Notes under the pieces: model-generated
The model's database searches: none
What the model was told of the DNA's origin: nothing
Seen by the model: the letters and a program-made list of their open reading frames with translations, nothing else
Translations under genes and position numbers: made by a program
Assembly (NCBI GenBank): GCA_009760855.2
Contig: WPIO01000143.1
Span: 770,001-815,000 of the forward strand
Length of the DNA stretch: 45,000 nucleotides
Origin: Cristatella mucedo
Lineage: Eukaryota > Bryozoa > Phylactolaemata > Cristatellidae
Direction of reading: 5' to 3'
Shown here: positions 33,373 through 43,675 of the stretch, in pieces
Layout: every line of letters starts with the position of its first letter
How positions within the stretch are numbered: the stretch's first letter is position 1

Positions 33373-35064
33373 CGGTTGCAGCTGGCATATTGTTCGCATC
33401 CGATATGCCAGCTTTCGATTCGAGCTTTGCGAACGCTTAGCCAGTTTTCGGTTCTACGGCTTCGTCTGTTTATGGTCTAGAGCGTTCTACGTGCCTTTCC
33501 TCGACACTCTTACAATTCTCACTCACACTGCCTCCCTTTCGGCTTCGATGGCCGGTCTTCTAGCTCTGGCGTCGCTCCGTTTGTCTTCGCTCGTATCGCC
33601 TAATCTTCTCTTCCCTCCTCTCCTGCTCTCCTCTCCTCTGCCCTCTGACATCTATCCTCTCGCCTTGCCTTTGCCTTGTCTCTCCTTCGTCTCACCTCTC
33701 CCCTCCCATTCGGGCTTTCGTCTCGCCTCCGTCTCGCATCTCCTCGCCTCCGCCTCGCATCTTCTCGCCTCCATCTCGCCCCTTACCTCTCCCTATTACC
33801 CTCTTAGCACGAAGCAGCCCTGCGATGCATCGAGTTACGTCCGGTAGTCATCGGCCGGAAGCTTTTGGCCGAGTGAATGGCTGCCAAGCCGCCGCCACCG
33901 CTACCACAGCCGACTTCGTAGGGAAGGCGTCGGGTCCACGAGCCGCATTGCGTCGTCGTCGCTCGTGCGACGCCAGTCGCCATTAGACAACGGTTCGAAT
34001 GCGCCCAGGGAGGTCGCGTCGATTAGTTCTCGAGTTTCTCGCGAGAGCAGCGTCGCAGAGGGAGGGATGCCAGGGGCGGCGAAATCGATGCGACCGAACA
34101 GCACGAGGAGCTAAGCGCCTCCTGCTGCTGCTGCTGCTGGCAAGTTCAAGTTCAAGTCTCGCGAAAGGCTGCTCACGCTGCGATCGAGGTCGAAGAGATC
34201 CTTTCCCTGCTCGACTGCGAAGGCTGCGGCTAGTGTCGGCCCTCTGCCTCTGCCTTCGCTGCCCCACAGCACCGGGCGTCGCCGCCCCTCCCCACACCAG
34301 GCCCCCCAGTGAATCAGCAAATCCCATAAACACGCGCGACGACGTAACGCGCTTGCCGATTGGACTCCGGCCTTGTACGATTCGAGGCACGGTTAGCGGT
34401 AAGCGTCGACGTAAGCGAGCGACGTGGGACGGCGCTGCAGTCCCTGGCGAACGACGCAGCTCGGCTGACGGAATCGAACGGACGCGGCGTCGGCAACGTC
34501 CGATTCCACACCCCTCCCTCTCCTCCTAATCCTCCTGCTTCTGCTTCTCCTCTCCCTCATCGTCTCCCTCTCCTCCTCTCCAGCTCATCTGGGTCGACAA
34601 CAGCGGCGGATGTAGATGGCCGCTGCTGCGGCAGCAACTTGGATCGTTATCTCGCGACGCCCGTCTGTCTCTCGGCCGCAGCCTCTGCTCGGCAGGGGGT
34701 CATCAGCCGTCCGCGTCTCAGTCATCAGCCGCCTCGCGGCTGCGGTGCCGCCGCGAACGACTTGGACGGCCGGCCCGCTGTGCACCGGCGGCTCAGCGGG
34801 TTGACCGACCGACCGCCCGCACCCCAGCCAGCCAGCCCGCCCGCTGAGCCCGCTGAGCTTCGTCTCTAAGTCGCCGCAAGATTGCCAGTTTATTTATCAA
34901 GGTCCGCAGCCAGCTGGGCACGCGGTCGCCGCCGCCGTCGGATTAGAATCCGTCGCCACCGCCGAGCGCGATGCCTCTCTTCCGAATCTCCACCGCCGCA
35001 GCCGCGCTGCTCCTACTTGGTCGGTCGGGACGATTTTGACGACCCAGCCGGAACCGTGGCGCGA
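33373..35064. other. Intron 2 sequence without recognised gene
   Basis: A small inverted repeat of 11 bp with a 12-nt loop (AGCTGGCATAT at 33380, ATATGCCAGCT at 33403) and a CT-rich stretch at about 33.59-33.82 kb with repeated CTCGCCTCCGTCTCGCATCT were seen. Open frames are compositional. Confidence 0.5.
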
Positions 35065-35185
35065 AATGGCTGCCTAACGCTCTCTCGCTCCATGCCCGCC
35101 GCCTCGCCCAGCCGCTTCTTCGCCGTCGAGACGGTGGCTCGCTCGCTCGCGCAGGCAGCGTCGCAGAGCCGCTCGTTCACTCTGC
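35065..35185 (+). repeat. 121-bp direct repeat, upstream copy flanking exon 3
   Basis: Matches 35520-35640 over its full length with about five mismatches. It contains GCCCAGCCGCTTCTTCGCCG and GCTCGCTCGCTCGCGCAGGC. It ends 95 bp before exon 3. Confidence 0.9.
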
Positions 35186-35280
35186 CGCTGCCGCCGCGGC
35201 GGCGGGGCGGCCGCTTTGGAGCTTGCTCCTTTTCAGCCACTCGCTCTCGCGCTCACGTCTCGCCTTCACTTGTCGCTCAG

Positions 35281-35479
35281 AGACGTGGTCGACGTCAAGA
35301 AAGACTGCCAGGGCCAGTGTCAGCACACGTCGTGCCAGGCGTGCTACTGGCTCGAGCCGGAGCCTGACTGCGGCAGCTGTGCACGCGACGACTATGACTG
35401 CGTCCGCAAGTTCGCCCGATGCGTCAGGAAGCGCCAGTGCTCCAAGGAGAGGTTCCCTTGCCGCCCGCGCAAGCCCGGC
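35281..35479 (+). CDS. IGFBP-domain protein, exon 3 (ten-cysteine block)
   Basis: The acceptor TTGTCGCTCAG precedes 35281; the exon starts at codon position 3, which fits the phase-2 donor of exon 2, and the joined codon is ATA (Ile233). It encodes residues 234-299 with ten cysteines in about 55 residues: DCQGQCQHTSCQACYW, then PDCGSCARDDYDC, RKFARCVRKRQC and RFPCRPRKPG. The spacing is regular and suggests a disulphide-bonded extracellular module; no standard domain was recognised. The donor GGC|GTGAGT after 35479 is phase 0. Confidence 0.82.
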
Positions 35480-35519
35480 GTGAGTAGCTTGAGCCTCGGA
35501 GCGCCTCCGCAGCGGAAGC

Positions 35520-35640
35520 AATGGCTGCCTAGCGCGCTCTCGCTCCACGCCCGCCGCCTCGCCCAGCCGCTTCTTCGCCGTCGAGACGGTGGCTCGCTCG
35601 CTCGCGCAGGCAGCGTCGCAGAGCCGCTCGTTCGTTCTGC
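35520..35640 (+). repeat. 121-bp direct repeat, downstream copy flanking exon 3
   Basis: Partner of 35065-35185, about 96 percent identical by eye. It begins 40 bp after the exon 3 donor. Confidence 0.9.
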
Positions 35641-35799
35641 AGCGTCCCGCCCTACTCCCGACGCCCCAGCCCTTTTCCGCTTCATCGCCCACCCACCCCC
35701 CATCCCCACTCCGCCAGCCAGCACTGCAGTCCGGCGCGGCGGCGCGGCGACTGAGCCCATCGCCTCGCGGCGCGGCTCTCCAGCCGCGCCGCGCGGCTG

Positions 35800-35800
<1 letters not shown>

Positions 35801-35844
<44 letters not shown>
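35801..35844 (+). repeat. (CCG)n trinucleotide tract
   Basis: A perfect run giving poly-Pro, poly-Arg or poly-Gly in different frames, in intron 3. Confidence 0.93.
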
Positions 35845-35849
<5 letters not shown>

Positions 35850-36410
35850 ACGTTGCAGCCGCCTCTTGACGGAGGCAGACGGCAGACGCGGCCGTCTTCA
35901 CTCGCGCGTTACCTCCGCTGTGGCGGCGGCATGTCCGTTTTCTTTCGTTTTCCTATTCATTTTCGCCTCCTCCTCGCCGTCCGGTCAATCGGAGGCCGCG
36001 GTCGCGTCGCGGCTCGAGCCGCGACCTTTGGTCGCGCCCTCCGCGCTCCGTCGCGCTCTACGCGCTGGTCGGGCGCCGCCCGTCCGCTCGCTCGGCGCGC
36101 AGCAGCTCAGAGCTCAGAGAGCAGCGCGCACGGCCTCGCTCTGCCGACGAATGGCGCCTCTGAAACGGAAGCGTCTGACCACGTGACACGCTTCCTTTCC
36201 AGCTTACGCAAATCATCCCGAAAGAGATGACAGTTCTTTTAGGGCGCAATACTAACGTTTTGGTATTACTAGGAATATTGCAAAATTATTAGCATCATAT
36301 CATACTATGTATGGTAGCATTAGAATTACATTAATGCACCGATTATATCAATGTTATTAGTATCAATTTTATATCGCTCCGTTGGCGCCAAACCGTGGAC
36401 TGTCGCTCCG

Positions 36411-36442
<32 letters not shown>

Positions 36443-36528
36443 TCACTTGATAAAGCGCCCTCAGAGAACTTAATCTCTTTCTAGGCGCTTTACATTTGCT
36501 GTAAAATGAAATGCAATTGAATGGTAAG
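36411..36528 (-). mobile_element. LINE family B 3' tail, reverse orientation
   Basis: A long (ATT)n end at 36411-36440 and a near-consensus stem-loop tail (reverse of AAAGCGCCTAGAAAGAGATT and AAGTTCTCTGAGGGCGCTTT). This is the best-preserved tail in the window, inside intron 3 and antisense to the gene. Confidence 0.85.
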
Positions 36529-36723
36529 TAAGAGGTGGCGAGGCTTCGGACCGAACCGGACCGGACCAGGTCCGCACACTTCAAGGCCGGCGCTCGCCGA
36601 AGGCGCTCTGGCTAGTGGTTGGACTCGCGAGCCGCCGTGCGCGTGCGAATGGCTGCTGCTCGGACCTGAAACACCCCCAGGCTTTCACGCCCCACCGGCG
36701 TCTGCTCGCGGCAGCCGTCGTTG

Positions 36724-36724
<1 letters not shown>

Positions 36725-36770
<46 letters not shown>
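36725..36770 (+). repeat. (CT)n microsatellite
   Basis: 23 CT units, in intron 3. Confidence 0.96.
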
Positions 36771-36774
<4 letters not shown>

Positions 36775-37264
36775 TTTCCCTTCCCCGCTGCGATTCCATC
36801 AGGGGCGCACCCGCAGCGACATCAACTAGTCCGTACGGCGCTAGAGACGGCTACGGGTTCTCTCAATCGAGAATCCAGCCTCCCGTCGAAGGAGAGGCGG
36901 CGCCGCCGCCGTCGGTTGCTCTGCCGCCTCGTCGTCATCGCGCCGCCCGCCCACCTTGTCCGCCCCCAATCGCACGCCTCAGCCGTCACCTCGCGACCTC
37001 TCTGCCCGCCGTACCGCCGTCGTGCGACTGCCCGTTTCGCTCGCTCGCGCGTCCAGACGCCTGGCGCGTCGGCGTCCGAGGGCCGGGCCGCGGGCCGGGC
37101 CCTCGGTAGGGACGAGCGAAGGAGCACTGAGCGACGGGCGGCGCTCGCGTCAAGTTCTCCTCTCGTACGCTGGAGCCGCCGTCGCCGCCGCCGCCGCTCG
37201 AAGGCGGCGGCGGCAAAATCCCGCCTCCGCCGTCGCCCACGGTTTCGCTCCGTCGTCGTTGCAG

Positions 37265-37321
37265 GAAAGTCAACCGCAGGGCAAGTTCCAGTGCGAGGTT
37301 CCCAGATGCCACGGTCGCTAG
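37265..37321 (+). CDS. IGFBP-domain protein, last exon
   Basis: The acceptor GTCGTTGCAG precedes 37265 and is phase 0, matching exon 3. The exon encodes the 18 residues ESQPQGKFQCEVPRCHGR and a TAG stop at 37319-37321, adding the last two cysteines (16 in the C-terminal half overall). CCGCAG before 37280 is an in-phase alternative that would drop five residues. It is short, so it is less certain than exons 1-3, but phase, cysteine pattern and a downstream poly(A) signal agree. Confidence 0.68.
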   Translation, partial: ESQPQGKFQCEVPRCHGR

Positions 37322-37772
37322 GACCGCACGTGCGTCCGCACCGCTTGCGTCAGCGTCTCTGACGACCTTGACCGGGTTGTGGATGGCGATCGTCTCGACG
37401 CCGTCTCCCAGCCGGCGCCGGGCTATTTATTTTTTGACACTAGCAGAGTCGCTTAGGTAACTTATTGCGTATCTCGCCGCCGGGCGGCACCTTCGAAGCC
37501 AGTCGTAACGGCGAGAACGCCCTCCGGAAGTCGACGGCCGGTGTAACGCCGCGGCGGCCGAAGCCGCCGCCGAAGCGCCGACTGACTCCGCAGCGTCGCA
37601 TTCGCGGCATCGCGGTGTCAAGCCGGAGCGTGGCAGCCGCACGTCGGAAATTTAGTTGGCCGCGGCCGCAGCGAACGATGCGATCGCGCGAAAAACGAAA
37701 CGCGAGCCCCGGCGCCGATGCCGCAGGCCGTTTCTGCGCGCGTAGCGACGTCTGCAGCTTTCCGCTTGCGTC

Positions 37773-37778
37773 AATAAA
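37773..37778 (+). terminator. Candidate poly(A) signal of the IGFBP-domain gene
   Basis: AATAAA lies 452 bp after the stop and is followed by a GT-rich stretch (GCGTTTGCTGGATGTG). The intervening 3' UTR includes an AT-rich element (CTATTTATTTTTTGAC at 37422-37437) within otherwise GC-rich sequence. Confidence 0.5.
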
Positions 37779-37799
37779 GAGTCGCGTTTGCTGGATGTG

Positions 37800-40231
37800 A
37801 CGCGGTCGTGCCAACACGCGGCTGTCCCACTACGAGCGAGCGACGAGGCCGGCCCAGGCGCCGGCTCGCGGCTTAGCGCGAGTAGCGCTAGCGCGCTCAC
37901 CCCCCCCCCCCCCCCCGCCCGCCCCCCCCCCCCGAGCACAGTCCTCGCCGTCGGTGTCGCAGCCGAATCTTTATAACCAGATCTGCATAGATCTGTAGAG
38001 AGCCAGATATGCCAGGCGGACGAGCATAGCCGGACGGCCAGCGGCAAGGCAGCCGAAAACGGCAGCGCCGGCGGCTACAGGGCGGCGGGTACTCGTGCGC
38101 CGGGCGCGCGCTGCGAGCGTCGTCTTCCGTCTTCGTCGCCGGCCGCTTCTATATTTGAAGACGTCGCGGTCAGAAGGAGCGGCCTTCTGGTACAATGCTG
38201 GGCCTGTTAGTCGGTCCGCCGGCCGGCTGAGGTCGACGCCTAAATTGACGCGCTCGGGCGCCGCCGCAACATTGAGCTCCTTGTGCGAGCTCTCGCGCGA
38301 CATCCATTTTCCTCGGTCCGGCTCCGCGGTTCGAGGCGCTCGCGCGGCTGCGGTTTGAGCGAGCCGCGCCGCGGCTCGGCGCGCCGCCGACGGACGCGCC
38401 GATCGCGGCGGCGGCAGGCTGCTGCCGCCGCCGCCGCGCTCCGTCCGCGCGCGAAGCTCTCGCTAGCGCGCGAGAGCTGCGCCCGCCAAGATCCGACGCG
38501 AGAGAGCCTCGCTGCGACTAGCGCGGGAGTTGCTCGAGTCGACGACGAAGAGCGTCGACGAGTCGACGACAGCTAGAGAATCGAGACAAATGGCCTGCGC
38601 TCCGTCGGCGGCGGCGGCGAGCGACCGATGACTATACCGTCGGCGCTATCCGCGCGCTGATAGCGCCAAACAGGCTGCCGCGGGCGCGCGCTCGGAGGCG
38701 ACGGCGGCGGCGAGCGATCACACTTGGCGCAGCCGGCTCCGGTGCGCGCGCGCCGACAGCCGCGGCTTCCGCCGAGTTCGCGGCCGACACGCTGCGGCGG
38801 GCCGGCGTCTTCGATGGACGGACGGTTCGTCGGCGAGCGAAGTGAGAGCAGCGTCCGTCGAGCGAGCGCGCGACGCGCCGAGCCGTGCGACCTCGCCAGA
38901 CGCTTTCGCCGAGCATCCACTGTAGCGACCTCGACCTTGCTATCGACACCCACTGAGAGGCGCGAGCGGAGGCGAGGCGAGCGAGCTTGGTTGCGCCAAT
39001 GGCGCCGGGAAAGGGGCGCTCGTCGCCGGCCGGCCGGCCGGCCGGCGGCGGTGGCCATTTGCCGGTGACGGCCTGCTGACCCGCTGCGTGGCGGACTCTC
39101 GCACCCCGCGGCAAACCGTCTAGCAGGTGCTACGATGGGGCGCTTCTGTGCGTGCATTCCTGAAATGGGTCACGGCGAAGCAATGTCGAGGAATACGCAT
39201 GGGGGACAACCTCGTGGAGGACGCAGGGGAGTCAACCTTGAGACGGAGGACGCCCGTGGCGGGACAACCTCAAGAAGGCCGGCAGGGTAGCCGAGAATGA
39301 ACCAGCGCGACGCTTCTGTCCCTCACGCTCAGTCGCCGAGCGCGTCTGCCGAACCGGAAAACGTGGCCGCGCCGTCGCCTTTCGGCTCCCCTCCCACTTG
39401 GGACTAATCAGAAGCTATGCGCCGTCCTGGCTTCTTTTCATTTCGAACATTCGCCCTTGCTTCTTCCAGGAAGTTTTAGGACTTTCGGAGAACTTTTCGA
39501 AGGACTTTCGAACGAACCAGGATGAAGGCTTTGTTCTGTCTGCCGTCAAGCTCAGCCGCACGGAGGCATCTCCCCGCGGAGAGCAGCTTTGCCTTCGTTA
39601 GGGCGCGAACGCGCTCTCGATTGGGGCGTGAGAAATGGAAGTCGCGGTAACGAAGGTGACGATTGCTTCGCTAAGTAACGCTGTGCATTGTAAGCAGACG
39701 CTCAGGGCGGTCGCAATGTGCATCGATCAGTGCCGTCATCTTGCGACTACCGCGTCATCGCGTGGCTGCAGCCGCCGTTGTCGACGAAGGCGGGGCCTTC
39801 GTCGATAGCAATAGTTCCGCTCGGTCGCCAGCTTATCGCTCCAGCGCTCTTGGCCAAAAAGCGGCCGCGCCGGCGCAGTGCGCTACTTCCTGCAAGCCTT
39901 CCCAGCTAGCTAGGGCCACTCTGCCGGAAAGCGAAGAGGAAGGAAGGAATGAAGGCGGCGCTAAGACCTATCCATCTATCTATGCGCGTCTTCTGCAGCG
40001 ACCCCTAGCGTCGATGGCGGCGCGCTAGTCGCGGGACGCGGCTTAGAATAAAGAAAAAGGCTAGCTCGCTAGCGCATGCGATAGCGCTGCGTGCGAAGCA
40101 CGCCGCGCGATGAAAGTACCTCCTCGGCAGGAAGAGGAAAAGGAGGAAACTGAGACGGTACGATCGCTCTTCGCGATAACCGCGTCTTGCGTAGCGGCCC
40201 CCCCCCCGCGTTGCTGGCGGCGGGGAAGTCG
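37800..40231. other. GC-rich sequence without assigned gene
   Basis: It contains a C-run (37900-37935), hairpin-prone GC text at about 38.34-38.50 kb, a CGACGA-rich repeat at 38537-38572 and a (GGCC)n run near 39027-39046. Long overlapping open frames on both strands lack motifs and are attributed to composition. A promoter or non-coding exon cannot be excluded. Confidence 0.4.
37900..37935 (+). repeat. Poly(C) tract
   Basis: About 30 C bases with two G interruptions; G-quadruplex-prone on the opposite strand. The length in the assembly may be inaccurate. Confidence 0.9.
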
Positions 40232-40403
40232 TGCTAAGCTGGTTTGCCCAGAGGTTAAGGCGCTAGCTGCAAATCAAGGTCGATGTTAATGTATGTATAA
40301 TATATACTTGTATATAATGTATGTATAATATATACTTGCGGAGGTCGTGGGCTCAAGCCCCTTGGCATATACGAAGCGCCTGAATAGCAATTACGTTCTA
40401 TTT
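40232..40403 (+). mobile_element. tRNA-derived SINE-1 with internal insertion
   Basis: The A-box half (AAGCTGGTTTGCCCAGAGGT) and B-box half (GGTCGTGGGCTCAAGCCCC) are separated by an extra 55 bp or so, at 40283-40338. This consists of two copies of a TAATGTATGTATAATATATA unit of about 28 bp. The tail stem is decayed. Confidence 0.75.
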
Positions 40404-40436
40404 GGATGATATGCGGATGAATTACATTATATGTAA

Positions 40437-40910
40437 TGTAATGTATCTCCGCCTGTAACTCCACAAAGTCATAAAGACCATATGGGTGTTGGGCAAGAGA
40501 GTTTTGTATAGCTCACTCACAGCCTAAGCGGCTTTTGGTACGCAATCGGTAGCCAACAGACTTCGTCTCACGCAACAAAGAGAAAGTGGAAAGCATAGCA
40601 GAGTTAGGAGAGCAGTTGAGGTAGTGAGTAGCATAGAAGTAGCAGCTCAGGACCGCTGAAAAGAATGAGCCATAGTCGGCAGTAGGAGAGTAGTTGCCGT
40701 TGCGTAAGAATTGTGGGAGCGAGTTCCACAGTCTAGGACCTGCAGAGCTAAAGCTTCTGTCGCCATCGGTCTTTAAGCGGAGGAATGGGACTGCTAATTT
40801 ATTGTCCACATATATATTAAGTCGCTGAACGGGGATTTTAATGAAAAAGGCATGCCGGTTCGCAGCACGCCGCGCGAAGAGGCAGGGGGATTCGTCTCTC
40901 AAGTCGATCG
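40437..40910 (-). mobile_element. LINE family A 3' portion, reverse orientation
   Basis: The minus strand has a 129-codon open frame with VDNKLAVPFLRLKTDGDRSF, SSAGPRLWNSLPQFLRNGNY, and the family C-terminus (SFFSAVLSCYFYATHYLNC). The 3' UTR continues to GGAGTTACAGGCGGAGATAC near 40440 and ends in ATT/ACATT repeats. The RLWNSLP block is diagnostic for L2/CR1-type ORF2 C-termini. It is 5'-truncated. Confidence 0.87.
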
Positions 40911-41011
40911 CCGCGAGCCGAGATCTCGCTAGAGCGCGCCCTCGGCAGCTAACGGCGCCAATGCGGCCGTCTGAGAGAACCGCGGGTCGCGTCTAACTTC
41001 GCTTCTCTCTC

Positions 41012-41015
<4 letters not shown>

Positions 41016-41088
<73 letters not shown>

Positions 41089-41103
41089 ATATCTATGTAT
41101 ATC

Positions 41104-41136
<33 letters not shown>
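41016..41136 (+). repeat. (TA)n-(TG)n-(TA)n compound microsatellite
   Basis: TA, TG, a TATC/TATG mixture and TA again, ending at a truncated SINE tail. Confidence 0.95.
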
Positions 41137-41139
<3 letters not shown>

Positions 41140-41141
<2 letters not shown>

Positions 41142-41232
41142 AAATCCATTTGCATAGCGCCCCAAGAGAACTTAATCTCTATTCACGTGCTTCACGTATG
41201 CCTCGGGGCTCGAGCCCACGACCTTAGCCTTT
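41140..41232 (-). mobile_element. SINE-1, truncated, reverse orientation
   Basis: The tail and B-box region are present in reverse (GCGCCCCAAGAGAACTTAAT, then CTCGGGGCTCGAGCCCACGA). The A-box half is missing. Confidence 0.75.
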
Positions 41233-41267
41233 GCCCATTTATCTCTTTGTTCTCGTTATCTCTCCGC

Positions 41268-41330
41268 CTGTCTGTCTGTCTCTCTCTCTCTCTCTTCCTC
41301 ACTCTCTATCTCTCTCTCTCCCTCTCTCTG

Positions 41331-41410
<80 letters not shown>

Positions 41411-41459
41411 TCACTCTCTATCTCTCTCTCTCCCTCTCTCTCGCTATCTACGTCTCTCT
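41268..41459 (+). repeat. (CT)n-rich microsatellite with internal duplication
   Basis: TGTC and CT repeats. A segment of about 45 bp (TCTCTCTTCCTCACTCTCTA then TCTCTCTCTCCC) occurs at 41289 and again at 41401, flanking a pure CT run. Confidence 0.93.
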
Positions 41460-41670
41460 TGCATCTTCCTCGGCCCAATCGCCGGCTCCGACGGCTTCTT
41501 TTTCCGTTCCGAAGCTTCCGCGAAGCTTTTGCAGTACTTTCAGGTGACTCGCACTGTGGATGTTTCTGTAAAGCCTCTGCCTCTGTCCTCGTCAATCTCT
41601 CCGTCGCTTCATCTCTTTAGTCTGCTTCTCTCTTTTTGGCACAGACAGTAGTCTCCCTCCGGTTCTGACT

Positions 41671-41768
41671 TTCTGTCCGTCTGTCTGTCTCTGTCTCTCT
41701 GTCTGTCTGTCTGTCTGTGTCTCTCTATCTGTCTGTCTGTCTCTGTCTGTCTGTCTCTCTCTCTCTCT
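41671..41768 (+). repeat. (TGTC)n/(CT)n microsatellite
   Basis: Interrupted CTGTCTGTCTGT runs. Confidence 0.92.
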
Positions 41769-42794
41769 GTCCTTATTTCTCATCATAACAGTGCTTTAAT
41801 CAATAGCTCGCTATTCTCGCGCGCGGCCGAATTCGCTTCGCTTCTGGCACCCTCGCCTCGATGCAGCGCCAAGGCTTTGCGCAGCGGCGCAGTCTGAGCT
41901 GAGGCGGCAGTCTCTGCGCGGGCAGCGGCGGTCGCCGCCCCAGTTCGTGGCGGCGGCCGACCGATAGCTGTAGGCTGCGTTCGCGGCGAAAATAACATCT
42001 CGGCCCGCCCCGGGTAGGCACTCCTGGCAGGTGGTCAACTCGTTATAATTGCAGTAACACTACGTGACACCAATTTGGGTCAATAGTCCATTAGGAGCAT
42101 TGTAGCGCTCCTTAGAGGACACATTAAGAGAGCGGCGCTCGCGTCCGCGCGCGTCCGCAGCTCGGAGGGATTCGCGGCTGAGCGGCGCGGTGGCTGAGCG
42201 GACTGAGCTACGCACTTCGGTCGCGAGAGCCGATGAATGGCGGCGAGCAAACAATGCGCCGCGCGCGCGCACTTGTGCCTGACGGCGCATGTGTCGCCCG
42301 CCCGGGGCCCAGCGGAGGGGGCCATTGTTGCGGGCTTGCCCCGGCCGGTCGTCCGGACGGTGATAATGGCGCGACGGCGGAATGCGTCGCAGCGGTGAAC
42401 CGCATCGACCCCGGTCAGAGACCATCGCCGCGGCCGCGGCCGCCGCGACTGTCGCGAATGCGTCACGCCCTCGAAGGCGCCACGCGATCGCGAGCTGCGT
42501 CGCCCGCGCTCTAGCGGCAGCGGCGGCGGCGGCGCGCACTAAACGCGAGCCAGTCGACGCGCTGGCGACATCCCGCGATAGAGCGACGCAAGGAGGCGAC
42601 CGAGGAGCAGCACGTGACCGCCGCACCCAACGCTTGCGGCCCGCCGAGCTGCCCGCGTCCGGGGATCGACCCTTAAGGAAGGGGAGGGGAGGTGGGCGTG
42701 GCGCTTGCTGATTCGCCTCTCGCTGACCCCGAACCGGAAGTCGGTGAGGGTATTGCGGCTAACTTGCCGGTTGGGGGCGAACCGGGTGTGGAGC
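41769..42794. other. CpG-rich sequence without assigned gene
   Basis: Long overlapping open frames on both strands, for example 42060-42626 minus, have no motif. It is a possible CpG-rich regulatory region. Confidence 0.38.
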
Positions 42795-43656
42795 AGCAGC
42801 TGGAAAGCTCAAAAGTAGGCTCGAAATCGGCCCTGCCTGCCAGCGCTTCTCCTGTTTCATCTGCCCGAAATCTACGCGTCCTGTTCCAAGGTGACCTTTC
42901 AGACGACCACATCAGCTCCGGCCAAGTCTGCCTATTTTCAGCAACATAATACTGCTAAAACTCGCGCTTTCTTAAAGAGGATTTAACGTTCAAATTGGTC
43001 CGTGCATTTGTGACATATGGCCTTGACTACTGTAACTCACTAGTCACTGGTTTACTGGCCTGTGCAATCAGGCGTTTACACTTGGTGCAAAACTCTGCAG
43101 TTAGGCTGGTCTGTAGTGGACGTCGCTGTTGTCACATAGCACCACTCCTAGCTGACCTGCATTTGGCTTCCGGTCAAGCAACACATTGACTTCAAGGTTC
43201 TCTCACTCATTTTTAGGTCCCTCCATTCTTTGGCTCCAGCCTACCTATCAGATCTACTCTCCTCCCATCTCGTAAAGCTACAAACTCTCATACAAACCTA
43301 GACTTCTTTGGAGACGGTGCCTTTAGTTCGCATGCTCCCAAAACCTGGAACTTGACCTGACCACATTTAAAAGGAACCTAAAAACACACATATTTAGGAC
43401 AGCATTTAGTGGGTCCCTGTGATTCGTCCTTGATGTGCTTGTGCGTGCTGACACTGTGCATGCTGCCACTAACCACATTTGCATGCTGACCCTGTGCATG
43501 TCACCCCTAACCATATTATTCATTTCGTTTGTTTTTCAAGCATGATTTTACTTACAATTATATTGCATTTCACTTTACAGCAAATGTAAAGCGCCTAGAG
43601 AGAGATTAAGTTCTCTGAGGGCGCTTTATCAAGTGAATTATTATTATTATTAACTT
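42795..43656 (+). mobile_element. LINE family B, longest copy: RT C-terminal part, 3' UTR and tail
   Basis: The coding part reads VGSKSALPASASPVSSARNL, then FQGDLSDDHISS, VRAFVTYGLDYCNSLVTGLL, IRRLHLVQNSAVRLV, and HIAPLLADLHLASG. Shifted text then gives VPPFFGSSLPIRST and FKRNLKTHIFRTAF. The 3' UTR has GTGCTGACACTGTGCATGCT and TGCTGACCCTGTGCATG repeats. The tail is AAAGCGCCTAGAGAGAGATT, AAGTTCTCTGAGGGCGCTTT and (ATT)n. Frameshifts make it inactive. The order of blocks is that of L2/CR1-type elements. Confidence 0.88.
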
Positions 43657-43675
43657 ACTCCCGAATGACGACGTC

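Larger units (their letters stand above)
31810..35280 (+). other. Intron 2 of the IGFBP-domain gene (3,471 bp, phase 2)
   Basis: Donor GTGAGT, acceptor TTGTCGCTCAG. It contains a (GA)n tract, a 19-bp perfect hairpin, a compound microsatellite, a 184-bp tandem duplication and one half of a 121-bp direct repeat that flanks exon 3. Confidence 0.78.
35480..37264 (+). other. Intron 3 of the IGFBP-domain gene (1,785 bp, phase 0)
   Basis: Donor GTGAGT, acceptor CGTCGTCGTTGCAG. It holds the second 121-bp repeat, a (CCG)n run, a LINE B tail and a (CT)n tract. Confidence 0.75.

Noticed and set aside
38573-39157. 194-codon minus-strand frame and overlapping frames on both strands in GC-rich sequence
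   Set aside because: Arg/Ala/Pro/Ser-rich with no motif; overlapping frames on both strands point to base composition.
40513-40902. 129-codon open frame as an independent gene
   Set aside because: It is the C-terminus of LINE family A ORF2 (RLWNSLPQFLR block) and recurs at other places in the window.
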